Source of the DNA: Pelagibius sp. Alg239-R121
Lineage (GTDB): Bacteria > Pseudomonadota > Alphaproteobacteria > Kiloniellales > Kiloniellaceae
DNA length: 64,000 nucleotides
NCBI RefSeq assembly: GCF_947331435.1
Contig: NZ_CAMZOF010000003.1
Span: forward strand, 62,001-126,000
Direction: 5' to 3'
The notes beneath the pieces are model-generated. The model saw only the letters and a list, made by a program, of their open reading frames with translations. It was not told the origin of the DNA and did no database searches. This document shows, piece after piece, positions 43,730 to 52,572 of the stretch; positions within the stretch are counted from its first letter, which is position 1; each line of letters begins with the position of its first letter. The position numbers were made by a program, and so were the translations under genes.

Positions 43730-45151
43730 TTATGAAGCATCGCTGCTTTCTGAGTGGCTCACTATGAAGTCCTGCCTATTTAGACCATGCCGGAGCATTT
43801 TCTGATTGAGCGTCCGGCGCGGAATGTCGAGAGCGTCGCAGACCGCCTGAATGTTGCCATGATGAGTTTTGAGTCCACGAAGGATCGCCGTGCGTTCGAA
43901 GCGATCGACCCGTTCAGCCAGTGAGGCGTCGGAGGCTTCGGGATCGCTACTCTGGTCGAGGGGGCGAAGGATCGAAGTCAGGCTCCGGCCGGTGTTCGCG
44001 AATAGGACGTGGCGTTCGGCGGTGTTTTTGAGTTCGCGGATATTGCCACGCCAGGTGTGTGCCATCAGCAATGCGATATCGCTGTCGCTCAGGGCGGGTG
44101 CAGGACGGTCGTGACTGGTGGCGGCGGCGTTTTTGAAATGTTCGAACAGAGTTACGATATCGTCGCCGCGTTCTCGCAGGGGCGGAATGCGCAATGTGAT
44201 GACGTTGAGGCGGTAGAGGAGATCTTCGCGGAAGCGGCCTTCGGTTGACGCCTCCTCGATATCGATGTTGGCGGCCGTTACGGTCCGCAGGTCGATCGGG
44301 ATCGAATCGTTGGAGCCCAGCCGTTCAATGCGGTTTTCCTGAAGGGCGCGGAGAAGCTTGGGTTGGAGCGAAAGCGGCATGCTGCCGATTTCATCGAGAA
44401 AGAGAGTCCCGCCGCTGGCGTGTTCCATCTTGCCGACCCGTTTTTTCTGAGCGCCGGTAAAGGCCCCCGCCTCGTGTCCGAAAAGCTCGCTCTCGAAAAT
44501 CTGCTCGGGGATTGCCGTGGCGTTCACGGCGACAAAATTGTTGGCGGCACGACTGCTTAGCTCATGCAGGCGGCGCGCCACGACTTCTTTACCGGTGCCG
44601 GTCTCGCCCAGGATTAGAACACTTGCGTCGGTGTCGGCGATGGCGTGGAGGTCTGCGCGCAGACGGTCCATGGCCGGGCAGTGGCCGAGAAGCTGTGTAG
44701 TGGGGCCAGTGCTTTCAGTCACCTGTTGCCGGAGACGGCGATTCTCGAGCACGAGACGGCGTTTTTCGACGGCGCGGTGCACGATTTCGAGAATTTGTTC
44801 CGGCTCGAAAGGTTTTTCAATGAAGTCGTAGGCGCCTTCCTTCATGGCGTCGACCGCCATGGGGACATCGCCGTGGCCTGTCATCAGGACGACCGGCAGG
44901 TCTTTGTCCATGGCCGAGACGCGGCGCAGAAGTTCCAGGCCATTCATGCGCGGCATCTTGACGTCAGAGAGGATGACTCCGGGGAAGTCAGGAGACAGCT
45001 GTTGCAAGGCGTCGTCGGCTCGTTCGAAGGCAACGACTTCGAAATCGGCCAGCGACAGCCACTGCTTGATCGCCGCCCGCATGGCCGCTTCATCGTCGAC
45101 AAAATAGACAAGATTGCAGGGTCGGGCGGCATCATCCCGGGGCGTGGTCAT
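43730..45151 (-). CDS. sigma-54-dependent response regulator, DctD-like
   Basis: A 473-residue NtrC-family activator. It has a REC domain (YFVDDEAAMRAAIKQW; phospho-Asp in ILSDVKMPRMNG), an AAA+ domain with GETGTGKEVVARRL and the sigma-54-contacting HEAGAFTGA loop, and a Fis-type HTH (HHGNIQAVCDALDIPRRTLN). ATG 45151 has AGGA eight bases upstream. It is 13 bp after the sensor kinase gene on the same strand, so the pair is one operon. DctD-type pairs switch on C4-dicarboxylate or TRAP transporters. This is the only sigma-54 activator in the window and so could serve the sigma-54 sites at 9101 or 47493. Confidence 0.93.
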   Translation of the reverse strand: MTTPRDDAARPCNLVYFVDDEAAMRAAIKQWLSLADFEVVAFERADDALQQLSPDFPGVILSDVKMPRMNGLELLRRVSAMDKDLPVVLMTGHGDVPMAVDAMKEGAYDFIEKPFEPEQILEIVHRAVEKRRLVLENRRLRQQVTESTGPTTQLLGHCPAMDRLRADLHAIADTDASVLILGETGTGKEVVARRLHELSSRAANNFVAVNATAIPEQIFESELFGHEAGAFTGAQKKRVGKMEHASGGTLFLDEIGSMPLSLQPKLLRALQENRIERLGSNDSIPIDLRTVTAANIDIEEASTEGRFREDLLYRLNVITLRIPPLRERGDDIVTLFEHFKNAAATSHDRPAPALSDSDIALLMAHTWRGNIRELKNTAERHVLFANTGRSLTSILRPLDQSSDPEASDASLAERVDRFERTAILRGLKTHHGNIQAVCDALDIPRRTLNQKMLRHGLNRQDFIVSHSESSDAS

Positions 45152-45164
45152 GCATGCATTCCTG

Positions 45165-47054
45165 TCATGTTCCGGTTCCGGCGGGCGCGAAACCACTCAG
45201 TGCAGTCTCTGCCTGTTCCAGAACAGGTAGGCGGATGGTAAAGCGTGCTCCGCCGGCGGGATTATTTTCCGCCTGCAAGCTGCCTCCTAGGTCCGTGATG
45301 ATGCCGTAGGATATTGAAAGCCCCAGCCCGATGCCTTCACCAACCTCCTTGGTAGTGAAGAAAGGATCGAAAAGCTTTGCGAGATTCTCGTCCGAGATGC
45401 CATGCCCAACGTCGTCGATGCTTAGCACTGCTGTTTGTTCCGTTACGTATAGAGCAATCGTGACCAGACGCTTGTCGCTCTCCTCCATTGCATCGATGGC
45501 GTTGCGAACGAAGTTCACCAGCACTTGGCCAACCCGTACTTCGTCGGCACGCACCGTAACTGGCGTGCTTGGAAGGTCAGTCACGATTTCTACGGCATCC
45601 AGACGGATTTGTGGATCCAGAAGGGCCAGAGCATCGGCGACCGCGTCCTGGAGAACCACAGGTGCGAGCTTGCCTTCGCTTTTACGAGCAAAGGTCTTGA
45701 GCTGACCGGTGATGGCACCCATTCGGTCGGCAAGTCTGGAGAGGGTGGTCAGGTTTTCTTCGACCTGCCCGCTGTCGCCGCGTTTCAGGAAGATTCTACT
45801 TCCAGCGAGGAAGGTCTGGATCGCGGCCAGGGGTTGATTGAGCTCATGGGCGATGGCAGCGGACATCTGACCAAGCGCGGCGAGCTTGCCGGCCTGAACC
45901 AGTTCATTCTGGGTTTCGCGCAGTTCGCCCTCCGCCCGGCGGCGCTCTTCGATTTCCGCCTGAAGTTTCCGGTTGACGGCCTCGATGGCCATGGCCTCAC
46001 GTGCCCGGCGGGCCGACGCCGCTTTCAGTCTGCGTTCGCGTAGGAACAGGATAGCGAAGAACAGCAGAATCCACGAGATGGCCATGATCGCGATGACGGA
46101 TGAGACTCGTGCTGTGACATTTGCCAATGGAGAGAGGTAGTGCAGCCTACCGCCAAGGTTTTCGATGTTCCTCGATTGCAACAGGTAGTCCGTACCACCG
46201 AACCTGCGAAGCTGCCCTTGGCTACCGCCGTCGCCGGGCCTCTCAGCCGCCGCTGACGAAGCTGTAACCGGCATGAGTTCCAGGGGTTGTAACTTGATAC
46301 CGCGGTATTGCCGTCCCCGGCGGATCCGTTCAACAGTCTCCGGCGTCAGGGCGCCGAGTGTTCGGTACTTCCAGTCGGCGCGGCTGGAGAGAAAGACAAC
46401 GCCGTTGGAATCACTGACGAAGACTGTTTCGCCGCCATCCCGCCAGTCCTGTTGCAAGGGGTTTAGGTCGACCTTGACCACCGCAACCCCCAGGATTTTA
46501 TCTGCTTGACCCAAAGCCTCAGTGCCGACGATCGGCCAGGAGAGGAAGTAGCCGGGTTCGCCCGTGGTTGCGCCGATGGCGAAGAAGCTGCCCGCTTTTC
46601 CTTCCATGGCATCGCGGAAGTAAGGCCGAAAGCTGTAGTTGTGACCGACGAAGCTGACGTCACTGCGCCAATTGCTGGCTGCCAAGGTCTCGCCGTTCGC
46701 ATCTAGGACATAGAGTGCGTCGGCGCCAGCTTGAGCGTTGATCTGTTCCAGATAGAGATTGACGTCGCCGGCTTCGCCGCCGCGTGACACAAGCTCGTTA
46801 ACACCGTTGTTTCTCGTTACAACAAAGGGAAGGTAGCGGTATCTTTCCAGGGCAGCCTGCAGGGTGCTGTCGTACAGGGCCAAACGTTCCCGACCGGTTT
46901 CCCGTGCCCCATCGACCGCCGTGCTACGGGCAATGTCGGCGGCCTTCCAAATGGTCACAGCAGCCAGCAAGAGAATACCGGCGATCACGATCAGACGCCG
47001 ATTCAAACTTGGCGCTGTTGCGTCTGTTGTTGGCGCTGTTCCCGAACTGGTCAC
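45165..47054 (-). CDS. sensor histidine kinase, DctB-like
   Basis: A 629-residue membrane kinase. The first helix (LIVIAGILLLAAVTIW) is followed by a periplasmic double-PDC/Cache region (FVVTRNNGVNELVSRGGE, VGHNYSFRPYFRDAMEGKAG) typical of DctB. A second helix at about 310-330 leads to a coiled coil, HisKA (LGQMSAAIAHELNQPLAAIQ) and HATPase_c (EGIGLGLSISYGI). The start is a GTG at 47054 without a clear Shine-Dalgarno, so the N-terminus is uncertain by a few residues. It partners the sigma-54 regulator encoded immediately downstream. The ligand is probably a dicarboxylate-like acid. Confidence 0.9.
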   Translation of the reverse strand: MTSSGTAPTTDATAPSLNRRLIVIAGILLLAAVTIWKAADIARSTAVDGARETGRERLALYDSTLQAALERYRYLPFVVTRNNGVNELVSRGGEAGDVNLYLEQINAQAGADALYVLDANGETLAASNWRSDVSFVGHNYSFRPYFRDAMEGKAGSFFAIGATTGEPGYFLSWPIVGTEALGQADKILGVAVVKVDLNPLQQDWRDGGETVFVSDSNGVVFLSSRADWKYRTLGALTPETVERIRRGRQYRGIKLQPLELMPVTASSAAAERPGDGGSQGQLRRFGGTDYLLQSRNIENLGGRLHYLSPLANVTARVSSVIAIMAISWILLFFAILFLRERRLKAASARRAREAMAIEAVNRKLQAEIEERRRAEGELRETQNELVQAGKLAALGQMSAAIAHELNQPLAAIQTFLAGSRIFLKRGDSGQVEENLTTLSRLADRMGAITGQLKTFARKSEGKLAPVVLQDAVADALALLDPQIRLDAVEIVTDLPSTPVTVRADEVRVGQVLVNFVRNAIDAMEESDKRLVTIALYVTEQTAVLSIDDVGHGISDENLAKLFDPFFTTKEVGEGIGLGLSISYGIITDLGGSLQAENNPAGGARFTIRLPVLEQAETALSGFAPAGTGT

Positions 47055-47594
47055 CTGAGTTTTTACCGTCCTGCGTAGTTTTCAATCAAGCGCGCTTTCG
47101 CGCTCTCACCATAGCCTAGGTCATGGACGCTTAAACTGCGATGTTCTTGATCGTTTGGCCGTAATAATTCAGCGGGAAAAGTAAGGCGAAGCGGGTTTTT
47201 GAAGTCGCATGTGAATTTAGCGGCGTGTTGTTTATTGAAGATTTCTTCCACTTACTAAGGGTTGGTGATCAGATGAGTTATTAAACTATAAAGTGATGAA
47301 TGTGACGAAATTCCTTACATGAACCTACTTTGAGTAGAAATAAAATATAGATCATTGATAAATATAAAAAAACTAGGTTGTATTTTTATCAAATAGGTAA
47401 ATTAACTGATAAAAGTGACGGTAATTTTTACACAACTATTAAGAGTGATTATAAATATTGAGTATAATCAAATATTTCGCATATTAGATTCTTCGGCACG
47501 AATCTTGCTTTTCTTCCTGGCTAAAGCTTTCGCACTTACAGAGTTTAGGCCGAGGGGCGGCCGGCGCGGAGGCTTGGGGATCTCGGGGGGGAAC
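47055..47594. other. AT-rich intergenic region with sigma-54 promoter
   Basis: 540 bp with low GC (notably 47270-47480), holding the promoters of the kinase operon to the left and of the PEP-CTERM gene to the right. An open frame from 47415 joins the PEP-CTERM frame but has no signal peptide or RBS, so it is not part of the gene. A sigma-54 site lies at 47493-47509. Confidence 0.45.
47493..47509 (+). promoter_or_regulatory. sigma-54 (-24/-12) promoter of the PEP-CTERM gene
   Basis: TCGGCACGAATCTTGCT matches YTGGCACGRNNNTTGCW with a single mismatch; GG (47495-47496) and GC (47507-47508) are 12 bp apart. The transcript would start near 47520, giving a leader of about 75 nt before ATG 47595. 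Sigma-54 control fits the PrsK/PrsR-type regulation described for PEP-CTERM genes. Confidence 0.7.
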
Positions 47595-49433
47595 ATGAAA
47601 ATTTTGGGCTGGATATTGACGTCTGCAGTCTGCGCGCTGCTGTTGTCGTCGGAAACAGTACAGGCTGTACCTTTCACTTACGAACTGGAGTTTCAGACAA
47701 ATGGTCAAAGTATCTGGGATTCTGGACAGTCGACCACGTTGAGTCAAAGCACCTTTCTCGGCGCGGCCTGGGAAGATAAAACCACTGAAATAGATCTGAT
47801 CGCGGGCAATGAGGACACCAACGTCCCAAATCCCGCTAGGATCCTTTACGACATCAAGTTTGCGGCCTGTGATCTTCTCCACTCTGCGAGCACCTGCATC
47901 AATGGTCGGAGCGCCCGGTCTCTTGTGGTTCCTCTTGGCAGCCGACCGAGTGTTCGTAGCTGCGGGAGGTATAATTTCGTTTGTAAAGGCCTTCGCGCAA
48001 CTGACATTGCCCGTCGAGCTACATACGATGCGGCTTTCAGTCTCTGCAGAAAAAAGAATTCGAGCAGTACTTGTCGTAAAGGTCAGTCGCCCAGAATTGG
48101 GGTAACCGCTCTAGGGACCGCTCCGGCCCAGTTTGCTCAGGTTGACACGCGAACAGGTGTTGCCGTCAAAGGTACGACGGACGGGCGTGTCGGTGTCGAG
48201 CTTGGCGTTGAAATTGACAGCGGGTCTGTGGACGCGACGGTTTCCTACAAAGCTTCGCTGGATATTCCCGATACCAAGGGCCTCAGTAAAGCGAACGCGA
48301 TCAACTTCAATCCGAACAGCGTTCTGGCCGGAACCAATACACTCAACACCAAATTCGCAAACCTGGAACTCTCGGTCGACGCGGTTATGGAACTCTCCGG
48401 CAACGTGACCGGCGAAGCCTGCGTCATTGGCGCCGGTTGCAAGGTTGGAAGCTCGCCTTTCAACATCGATGAAACCGCGTCGATTGTATCCTTCAATAAG
48501 GGCGGAGAGGGTGAAGTTCTGCTGTTGGGACAAAAACCATCGGTTTTTGGTTTTCCGGACGAAGCCAACGGTTTTCCTTTCGCTATCGATGCCGGAATTG
48601 CGGAGGTGACGCTTCATCTTCCGCAGCCTGACGCCAGCGGTGGTCTTGACCCCAATAGCAAAACGCTGAAGGCTTCAGGACAGGATGATCTGGTCGATCT
48701 GATCGTGGACCTCGATGAGGTCGTTGCGTCCGCCGCCGGTCTCCCCGGGTTGTTTGGATCGAGTGCGCCAATCGGGACGGTCGGTTCCATAGGTTTCGAC
48801 ATCATCAACGTTGAAATCGGTCCGACGGTCGATTTGAAACAGGATTTCGAACTGGATCCGACTCTGTTCGTTGAGTTGGTATTTGATAAGGCGGTCTTAA
48901 TCGGCGGTGAACTGGTTACCAGCTTTGTTGCCGCCTGGGAGCAGCTGCCGGATATCACCTTCGTGGATGATGTGACGACGGTAACTCCGACTTTCTTTGT
49001 CGAAGCTGACTTGCTCAACGAGACTCTGCTGGATTTCGATTTCGAATTCATCATCGACCTGCTGCAGATAAAGTTCGATCTGCTCGGGATCGAAAGGAGT
49101 TTTGGAATAGGCAATGTACTTGAGCAGGGAGTCGATCTGTTCGAATCCCCGAACTTCTATGAGAATCTCTTCCCGCTGCTCGGTTTCAATGTCGAAATCG
49201 GTGAGAGCTTTGTTGTCGATTTCCTCGACGGTTCGACGGCACCCACAACCGCTGCTGCAAAGAGTGCAGAGAATCCGATATTGGAGTTTGCAGTTGTATC
49301 GGTTCCCGAACCGGGTACGCTTGCGCTGTTCTTTCTTGGGGTATGTGCGCTTTTCGCCTTTCGCCAGCGGATGGCGGACGAGGGTTCGGCCCTTGTCGTG
49401 ATCCGACTGAATGTATCTTCGAAGAGGCGATAA
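47595..49433 (+). CDS. PEP-CTERM sorting-domain surface protein
   Basis: A 612-residue exported protein. A signal peptide (MKILGWILTSAVCALLLSSE, cleavage near VQA) leads to a strand-rich extracellular part. The C-terminus is VPEPGTLALFFLGVCALFAF followed by RQR, a full PEP-CTERM signal cut by exosortase. Acidic and Leu/Val-rich stretches dominate, with a cysteine-containing region near residues 90-160 (KFAACDLLHSASTCINGRSA, RSCGRYNFVCKGLRATDIAR). GGGGGGG precedes ATG 47595 and fixes the start. No exosortase gene lies in this window, so it must be elsewhere. The sigma-54 site upstream suggests regulated production, perhaps in biofilm or floc matrix. Confidence 0.88.
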   Translation: MKILGWILTSAVCALLLSSETVQAVPFTYELEFQTNGQSIWDSGQSTTLSQSTFLGAAWEDKTTEIDLIAGNEDTNVPNPARILYDIKFAACDLLHSASTCINGRSARSLVVPLGSRPSVRSCGRYNFVCKGLRATDIARRATYDAAFSLCRKKNSSSTCRKGQSPRIGVTALGTAPAQFAQVDTRTGVAVKGTTDGRVGVELGVEIDSGSVDATVSYKASLDIPDTKGLSKANAINFNPNSVLAGTNTLNTKFANLELSVDAVMELSGNVTGEACVIGAGCKVGSSPFNIDETASIVSFNKGGEGEVLLLGQKPSVFGFPDEANGFPFAIDAGIAEVTLHLPQPDASGGLDPNSKTLKASGQDDLVDLIVDLDEVVASAAGLPGLFGSSAPIGTVGSIGFDIINVEIGPTVDLKQDFELDPTLFVELVFDKAVLIGGELVTSFVAAWEQLPDITFVDDVTTVTPTFFVEADLLNETLLDFDFEFIIDLLQIKFDLLGIERSFGIGNVLEQGVDLFESPNFYENLFPLLGFNVEIGESFVVDFLDGSTAPTTAAAKSAENPILEFAVVSVPEPGTLALFFLGVCALFAFRQRMADEGSALVVIRLNVSSKRR

Positions 49434-49523
49434 CTGTATCTGTTGTCGGCGGCGGGGACTTTCGAAGCCGATTTCTTCGCCGTCGGCGACGTACCGCTTT
49501 TTAGCTGCGTGTAGAGGTTTTAG

Positions 49524-50108
49524 ATGAAACTCCTTAGGTTGGCGCTTTGTGGGTTGCTGTTTCAGACAACGGCCGCATTAGCGGCGGACAGCAATAACAA
49601 ATTTGCCATGAAGGGGGCAGGTTTCCTGCCTTGCCAGATCTACGTCAAAGCGCGGGAAGACAAAAACAACGTTTACTACATGATCGGTGGTTGGCTGGAG
49701 GGATACATTTCCGCCCATAACCGGCTTTCCGAAGATACTTTCGATGTCATGTCCTTCGAGTCGCTCGAGCTGTTACTCAGTGTTATCGAAGTACACTGCC
49801 GCTCCAACCCCGAAGACGTTCTCTATGGTGTCGTCGATTCCATGTTGACGGAATTCGGGCCGGACAGGCTGGAGGCAAGCTCGCCGAAAGTGCAGATCGT
49901 GGAGGGTGAGCGTAAAACCGCACTGTATCGGGAAACGATCCGCCGCATGCAGGTCAAACTGACCGAACTGGGGCTGTTCAAAGACGAAGCCGACGGAAGA
50001 TTCAACGATGCGACACGGTCGGCTCTCATCGCATTTCAATCCGACCTTAACTTCGAAACGACGGGTTTCCCGGACCAGACCACTCTTTGGCGGCTGCTGC
50101 GGAAGTAA
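49524..50108 (+). CDS. Rap1a/Tai-like protein with peptidoglycan-binding domain
   Basis: A 194-residue exported protein. Signal peptide MKLLRLALCGLLFQTTAALA. Residues about 30-110 (GAGFLPCQIYVKAREDKNNV, YYMIGGWLEGYISAHNRLSE) look like Rap1a/Tai immunity-type helical proteins, with cysteines at CQIY and VHCRSN that could pair. The C-terminus (MQVKLTELGLFKDEADGRFN, then DATRSALIAFQSDL) is a PG_binding_1 repeat. It therefore probably sits in the periplasm on the cell wall. Rap1a proteins are immunity factors for amidase effectors in some bacteria, but no effector gene is adjacent; the role here is unknown. It follows the PEP-CTERM gene by 90 bp. Confidence 0.7.
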   Translation: MKLLRLALCGLLFQTTAALAADSNNKFAMKGAGFLPCQIYVKAREDKNNVYYMIGGWLEGYISAHNRLSEDTFDVMSFESLELLLSVIEVHCRSNPEDVLYGVVDSMLTEFGPDRLEASSPKVQIVEGERKTALYRETIRRMQVKLTELGLFKDEADGRFNDATRSALIAFQSDLNFETTGFPDQTTLWRLLRK

Positions 50109-50302
50109 GGGTGCGGCTGAGCTGCTGTCTTTTGCCAGCCAACGCCGAAAAATCAGCACACCAACTTATCTTCTTCGCTAGGACCGATACCCCAAATCAT
50201 GACTTGGGCAGATCGCGACGCGACAACACTTTCGCTTTGCGTGCGGACACCGGGATATGGCTGCAAAAAGCCGCTTGCAAGTGAGCGTCCTCTGCCCAAA
50301 TA

Positions 50303-50315
50303 TTGCGCTGCACAA
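50303..50315. promoter_or_regulatory. TGC-N3-GCA box upstream of bdhA (PhaR-like)
   Basis: TTGCGCTGCACAA lies 45 bp before the bdhA ATG. It has the TGC-N3-GCA symmetry of sites bound by PhaR, the regulator of polyhydroxybutyrate genes. A second TGC-rich element (TGCAA ... TTGCA) is nearby at about 50260-50277. This is a motif resemblance only. Confidence 0.3.
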
Positions 50316-50359
50316 ATCGTCATGCCGCCCGGCGTCGAGACCTAAAGAGAGGAACGTTC

Positions 50360-51142
50360 ATGTTGAACGGAAAAAACGCAGTCGTCACCGGATCCACAAG
50401 CGGGATCGGGCTTGGGATCGCCGAGGCTCTTGCGGCCGCCGGCGCCAATGTCATGCTTAACGGCCTGGGAGATGCGGCTGCCATTGAAGAGATCCGTGCC
50501 GGCCTGGAGGCAAAATATGCGGTCAAGGTGGCCTATTCGCCTGCAAATATGCTCAAACCCGACGAGATTGCGACGATGGTCAAAGGCTGTGAAAGCACCT
50601 TCGGGTCGGCAGATATCGTCGTCAATAACGCTGGGATTCAGCATGTGGCGCCGATCGACGAATTCCCGATCGAAAAGTGGGATGCGATCATTGCCATCAA
50701 TCTCACCTCTGCATTTCACGCGATACGGGCTGCCTTGCCTGGCATGAAGGAGAAGGGGTGGGGCCGGATCATCAATATCGCCTCCGCCCATGCCCTGGTG
50801 GCCTCACCCTACAAGTCGGCCTACGTTGCAGCGAAGCATGGCATTGCCGGTCTGACCAAGACTGTCGCGCTCGAAGTGGCACAGGAGGGTATTACCGTCA
50901 ATGCGATCGCGCCGGGCTACGTCCTGACACCGCTGGTCGAGGCGCAAATCCCCGATACCGCGAAGGCGCGTGGCATCAGCGAGGAAGAGGTCAAACGCGA
51001 CGTCATGCTCGCCGGGCAGCCGACCAAGAAGTTTGTCGAGGTTGAGAATTTGGGCGCGCTTGCAGTCTTCCTCTGCCAGGACAGCGCAGCCTCAATCACC
51101 GGCGCGACCCTGCCGGTCGACGGCGGTTGGACGGCACAGTAG
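50360..51142 (+). CDS. bdhA: 3-hydroxybutyrate dehydrogenase
   Basis: A 260-residue SDR enzyme. NAD motif VTGSTSGIGLGIAEALAAAG; NNAG motif IVVNNAGIQHVAPIDEFP; Ser in INIASAHALVASP; active-site YVAAKHGIAGLTK with Tyr and Lys. The C-terminal part (EAQIPDTAKARGISEEE, VMLAGQPTKKFVEV) is diagnostic of D-3-hydroxybutyrate dehydrogenase, which oxidises the PHB monomer to acetoacetate in the cytoplasm. GAGAGGA seven bases before ATG 50360 sets the start. A TGC-rich box upstream may be a PHB-regulator site. It is followed 17 bp later by a small phosphatase gene on the same strand. Confidence 0.93.
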   Translation: MLNGKNAVVTGSTSGIGLGIAEALAAAGANVMLNGLGDAAAIEEIRAGLEAKYAVKVAYSPANMLKPDEIATMVKGCESTFGSADIVVNNAGIQHVAPIDEFPIEKWDAIIAINLTSAFHAIRAALPGMKEKGWGRIINIASAHALVASPYKSAYVAAKHGIAGLTKTVALEVAQEGITVNAIAPGYVLTPLVEAQIPDTAKARGISEEEVKRDVMLAGQPTKKFVEVENLGALAVFLCQDSAASITGATLPVDGGWTAQ

Positions 51143-51159
51143 GGCTGAAGATCTACTCT

Positions 51160-51498
51160 ATGAATGTCTTGTTCGTTTGCAGCCGCAATCAGTGGCGGAG
51201 CCCGACGGGCGAACATGTTTGGCGTAAGGTCTCTGGTGTGGCCGTTCGTTCTGCTGGGACGAGCAGAGGCGCGCGTCGTCGTCTGACGCTTGCAGATATT
51301 CGTTGGGCCGATTTGATCCTCGTCATGGAGGACAAACACAAGTCGAGAATCAGAGCTGACTTTCGCGAAGACGTAAGGTTCAAGACGCTTCACGTGCTCG
51401 ACATTCCCGATGACTACCGTTTCATGGATCCAGAGTTGGTTGAGATCATCAAGGAAAAGACAGAGCCTCTAATTCTTGGCGAGGAGAACGCAAGGTAA
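51160..51498 (+). CDS. low-molecular-weight protein tyrosine phosphatase-like protein
   Basis: A 112-residue protein. The N-terminal P-loop LFVCSRNQWRSPTGE contains C-x5-R-S, the LMW-PTP signature with Cys near residue 7. The C-terminal ADLILVMEDKHKSRIRADFR resembles the family, and the acid loop LDIPDDYRFMDP includes Asp candidates. It is shorter than classical LMW-PTP (about 150 aa), matching a compact bacterial branch. Start ATG 51160; a longer frame begins inside bdhA. It is 17 bp after bdhA and may be cotranscribed. Its phosphoprotein target is unknown. Confidence 0.8.
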   Translation: MNVLFVCSRNQWRSPTGEHVWRKVSGVAVRSAGTSRGARRRLTLADIRWADLILVMEDKHKSRIRADFREDVRFKTLHVLDIPDDYRFMDPELVEIIKEKTEPLILGEENAR

Positions 51499-51541
51499 CA
51501 ACCTGATGTCACCCTGACAGTAGATAGACGCACGAAGTGAT

Positions 51542-52480
51542 TTACCTCTTTGCAGCGGCCAGTAAGCCCATATAGAAGGCCATGACAGAAGCTCCGTTTA
51601 GGGCGGTTATCTCTCCCACGTCGTAGGCCGGGGCGACTTCGACCATGTCCATACCGATGAAGTTAATCCCGCCGAGACGGGTCAGAATGGCACGGGCTTG
51701 CCAGGCCAACAGGCCTCCCATTTCCGGTGTGCCGGTTCCGGGTGCGCAGGAGGGGTCGAAGCAGTCGATATCGAAGGTCAGGTAGGTTTTCGCTTCGTCG
51801 CCGACCACTTCGTGAATGCGGGTGGCGATGTCGGCAGGATTGCTCATATGCACGTCCTCGGCAGTGATAATCGTGACACCCTGATCCAGTGTCCATTGCC
51901 AGACCTCCGGCTCGACGCGACAGCGAATGCCGACCTGGACCATGCGCTCCGGGTCGACCAGTCCTTCGTTAATGGCGATACGAAAATTCGTACCGTGGGT
52001 GACGGCGACGCCGTAGTTCTCAGCCCAGGTGTCAACGTGCGCATCGAAATGAACCAACCCGAGCGGACCGCCGTGTTTCTTTGCTGCAGCGCGCAGCAGA
52101 GGCAGGGTTACGAGGTGATCGCCACCCACCGCGATCAGGTGTTCATGTTCCAACGCCTGTTGCTCTATCAGCGCCAGGGACTCGTCCAGTTTGCCCATCA
52201 GGACCGCGAAGTTCCCCACATCCGCGAAATCCAGATCGTAGAGATCGGCCCAGAGATCGGGATAGGTTCCACCGGCCATGCGGCTGGCGCGCCTGACCGC
52301 GGCGGGACCGTCACGCGCGCCGGCCCGATTAGTGGTGGCGATATCCAGCGGTACCCCGGCGATCGAGATCTCCGCGCCTCCCGTCTTAGCTGTCGTGAAG
52401 AATGTTTCACGCGCGGCAAAGGCCGGTAACGGGCGTTCTTGTTGTTTGCTCATTTGTTCACTGCCGCTGTTCAAGCTCAT
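51542..52480 (-). CDS. ureohydrolase (agmatinase/arginase family)
   Basis: A 312-residue manganese ureohydrolase. Metal-binding motifs: VGGDHLVTLP, LVHFDAHVDTW and LTFDIDCFDPSCAPGTGTPE. It also has the GGLLAWQ region and a C-terminal GMDMVEVAPAYDVGEITALN typical of agmatinase/SpeB-like enzymes. The reaction is hydrolysis of agmatine or a guanidino acid to urea and an amine; which one is unclear. GGAGG 11 bases before ATG 52480 fixes the start; a longer frame overlaps the MFS gene. It follows the MFS gene in the same direction (92 bp), so uptake and hydrolysis are probably coupled. Confidence 0.9.
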   Translation of the reverse strand: MSLNSGSEQMSKQQERPLPAFAARETFFTTAKTGGAEISIAGVPLDIATTNRAGARDGPAAVRRASRMAGGTYPDLWADLYDLDFADVGNFAVLMGKLDESLALIEQQALEHEHLIAVGGDHLVTLPLLRAAAKKHGGPLGLVHFDAHVDTWAENYGVAVTHGTNFRIAINEGLVDPERMVQVGIRCRVEPEVWQWTLDQGVTIITAEDVHMSNPADIATRIHEVVGDEAKTYLTFDIDCFDPSCAPGTGTPEMGGLLAWQARAILTRLGGINFIGMDMVEVAPAYDVGEITALNGASVMAFYMGLLAAAKR

Positions 52481-52572
52481 CTGATAGGGGGCCTCCGGGA
52501 GACTAACACGACTCCCTAGGATTAGGAGCATCGACAAAACGTCTACAGCGGTGAAGCGAATCTCTCGTGCCC

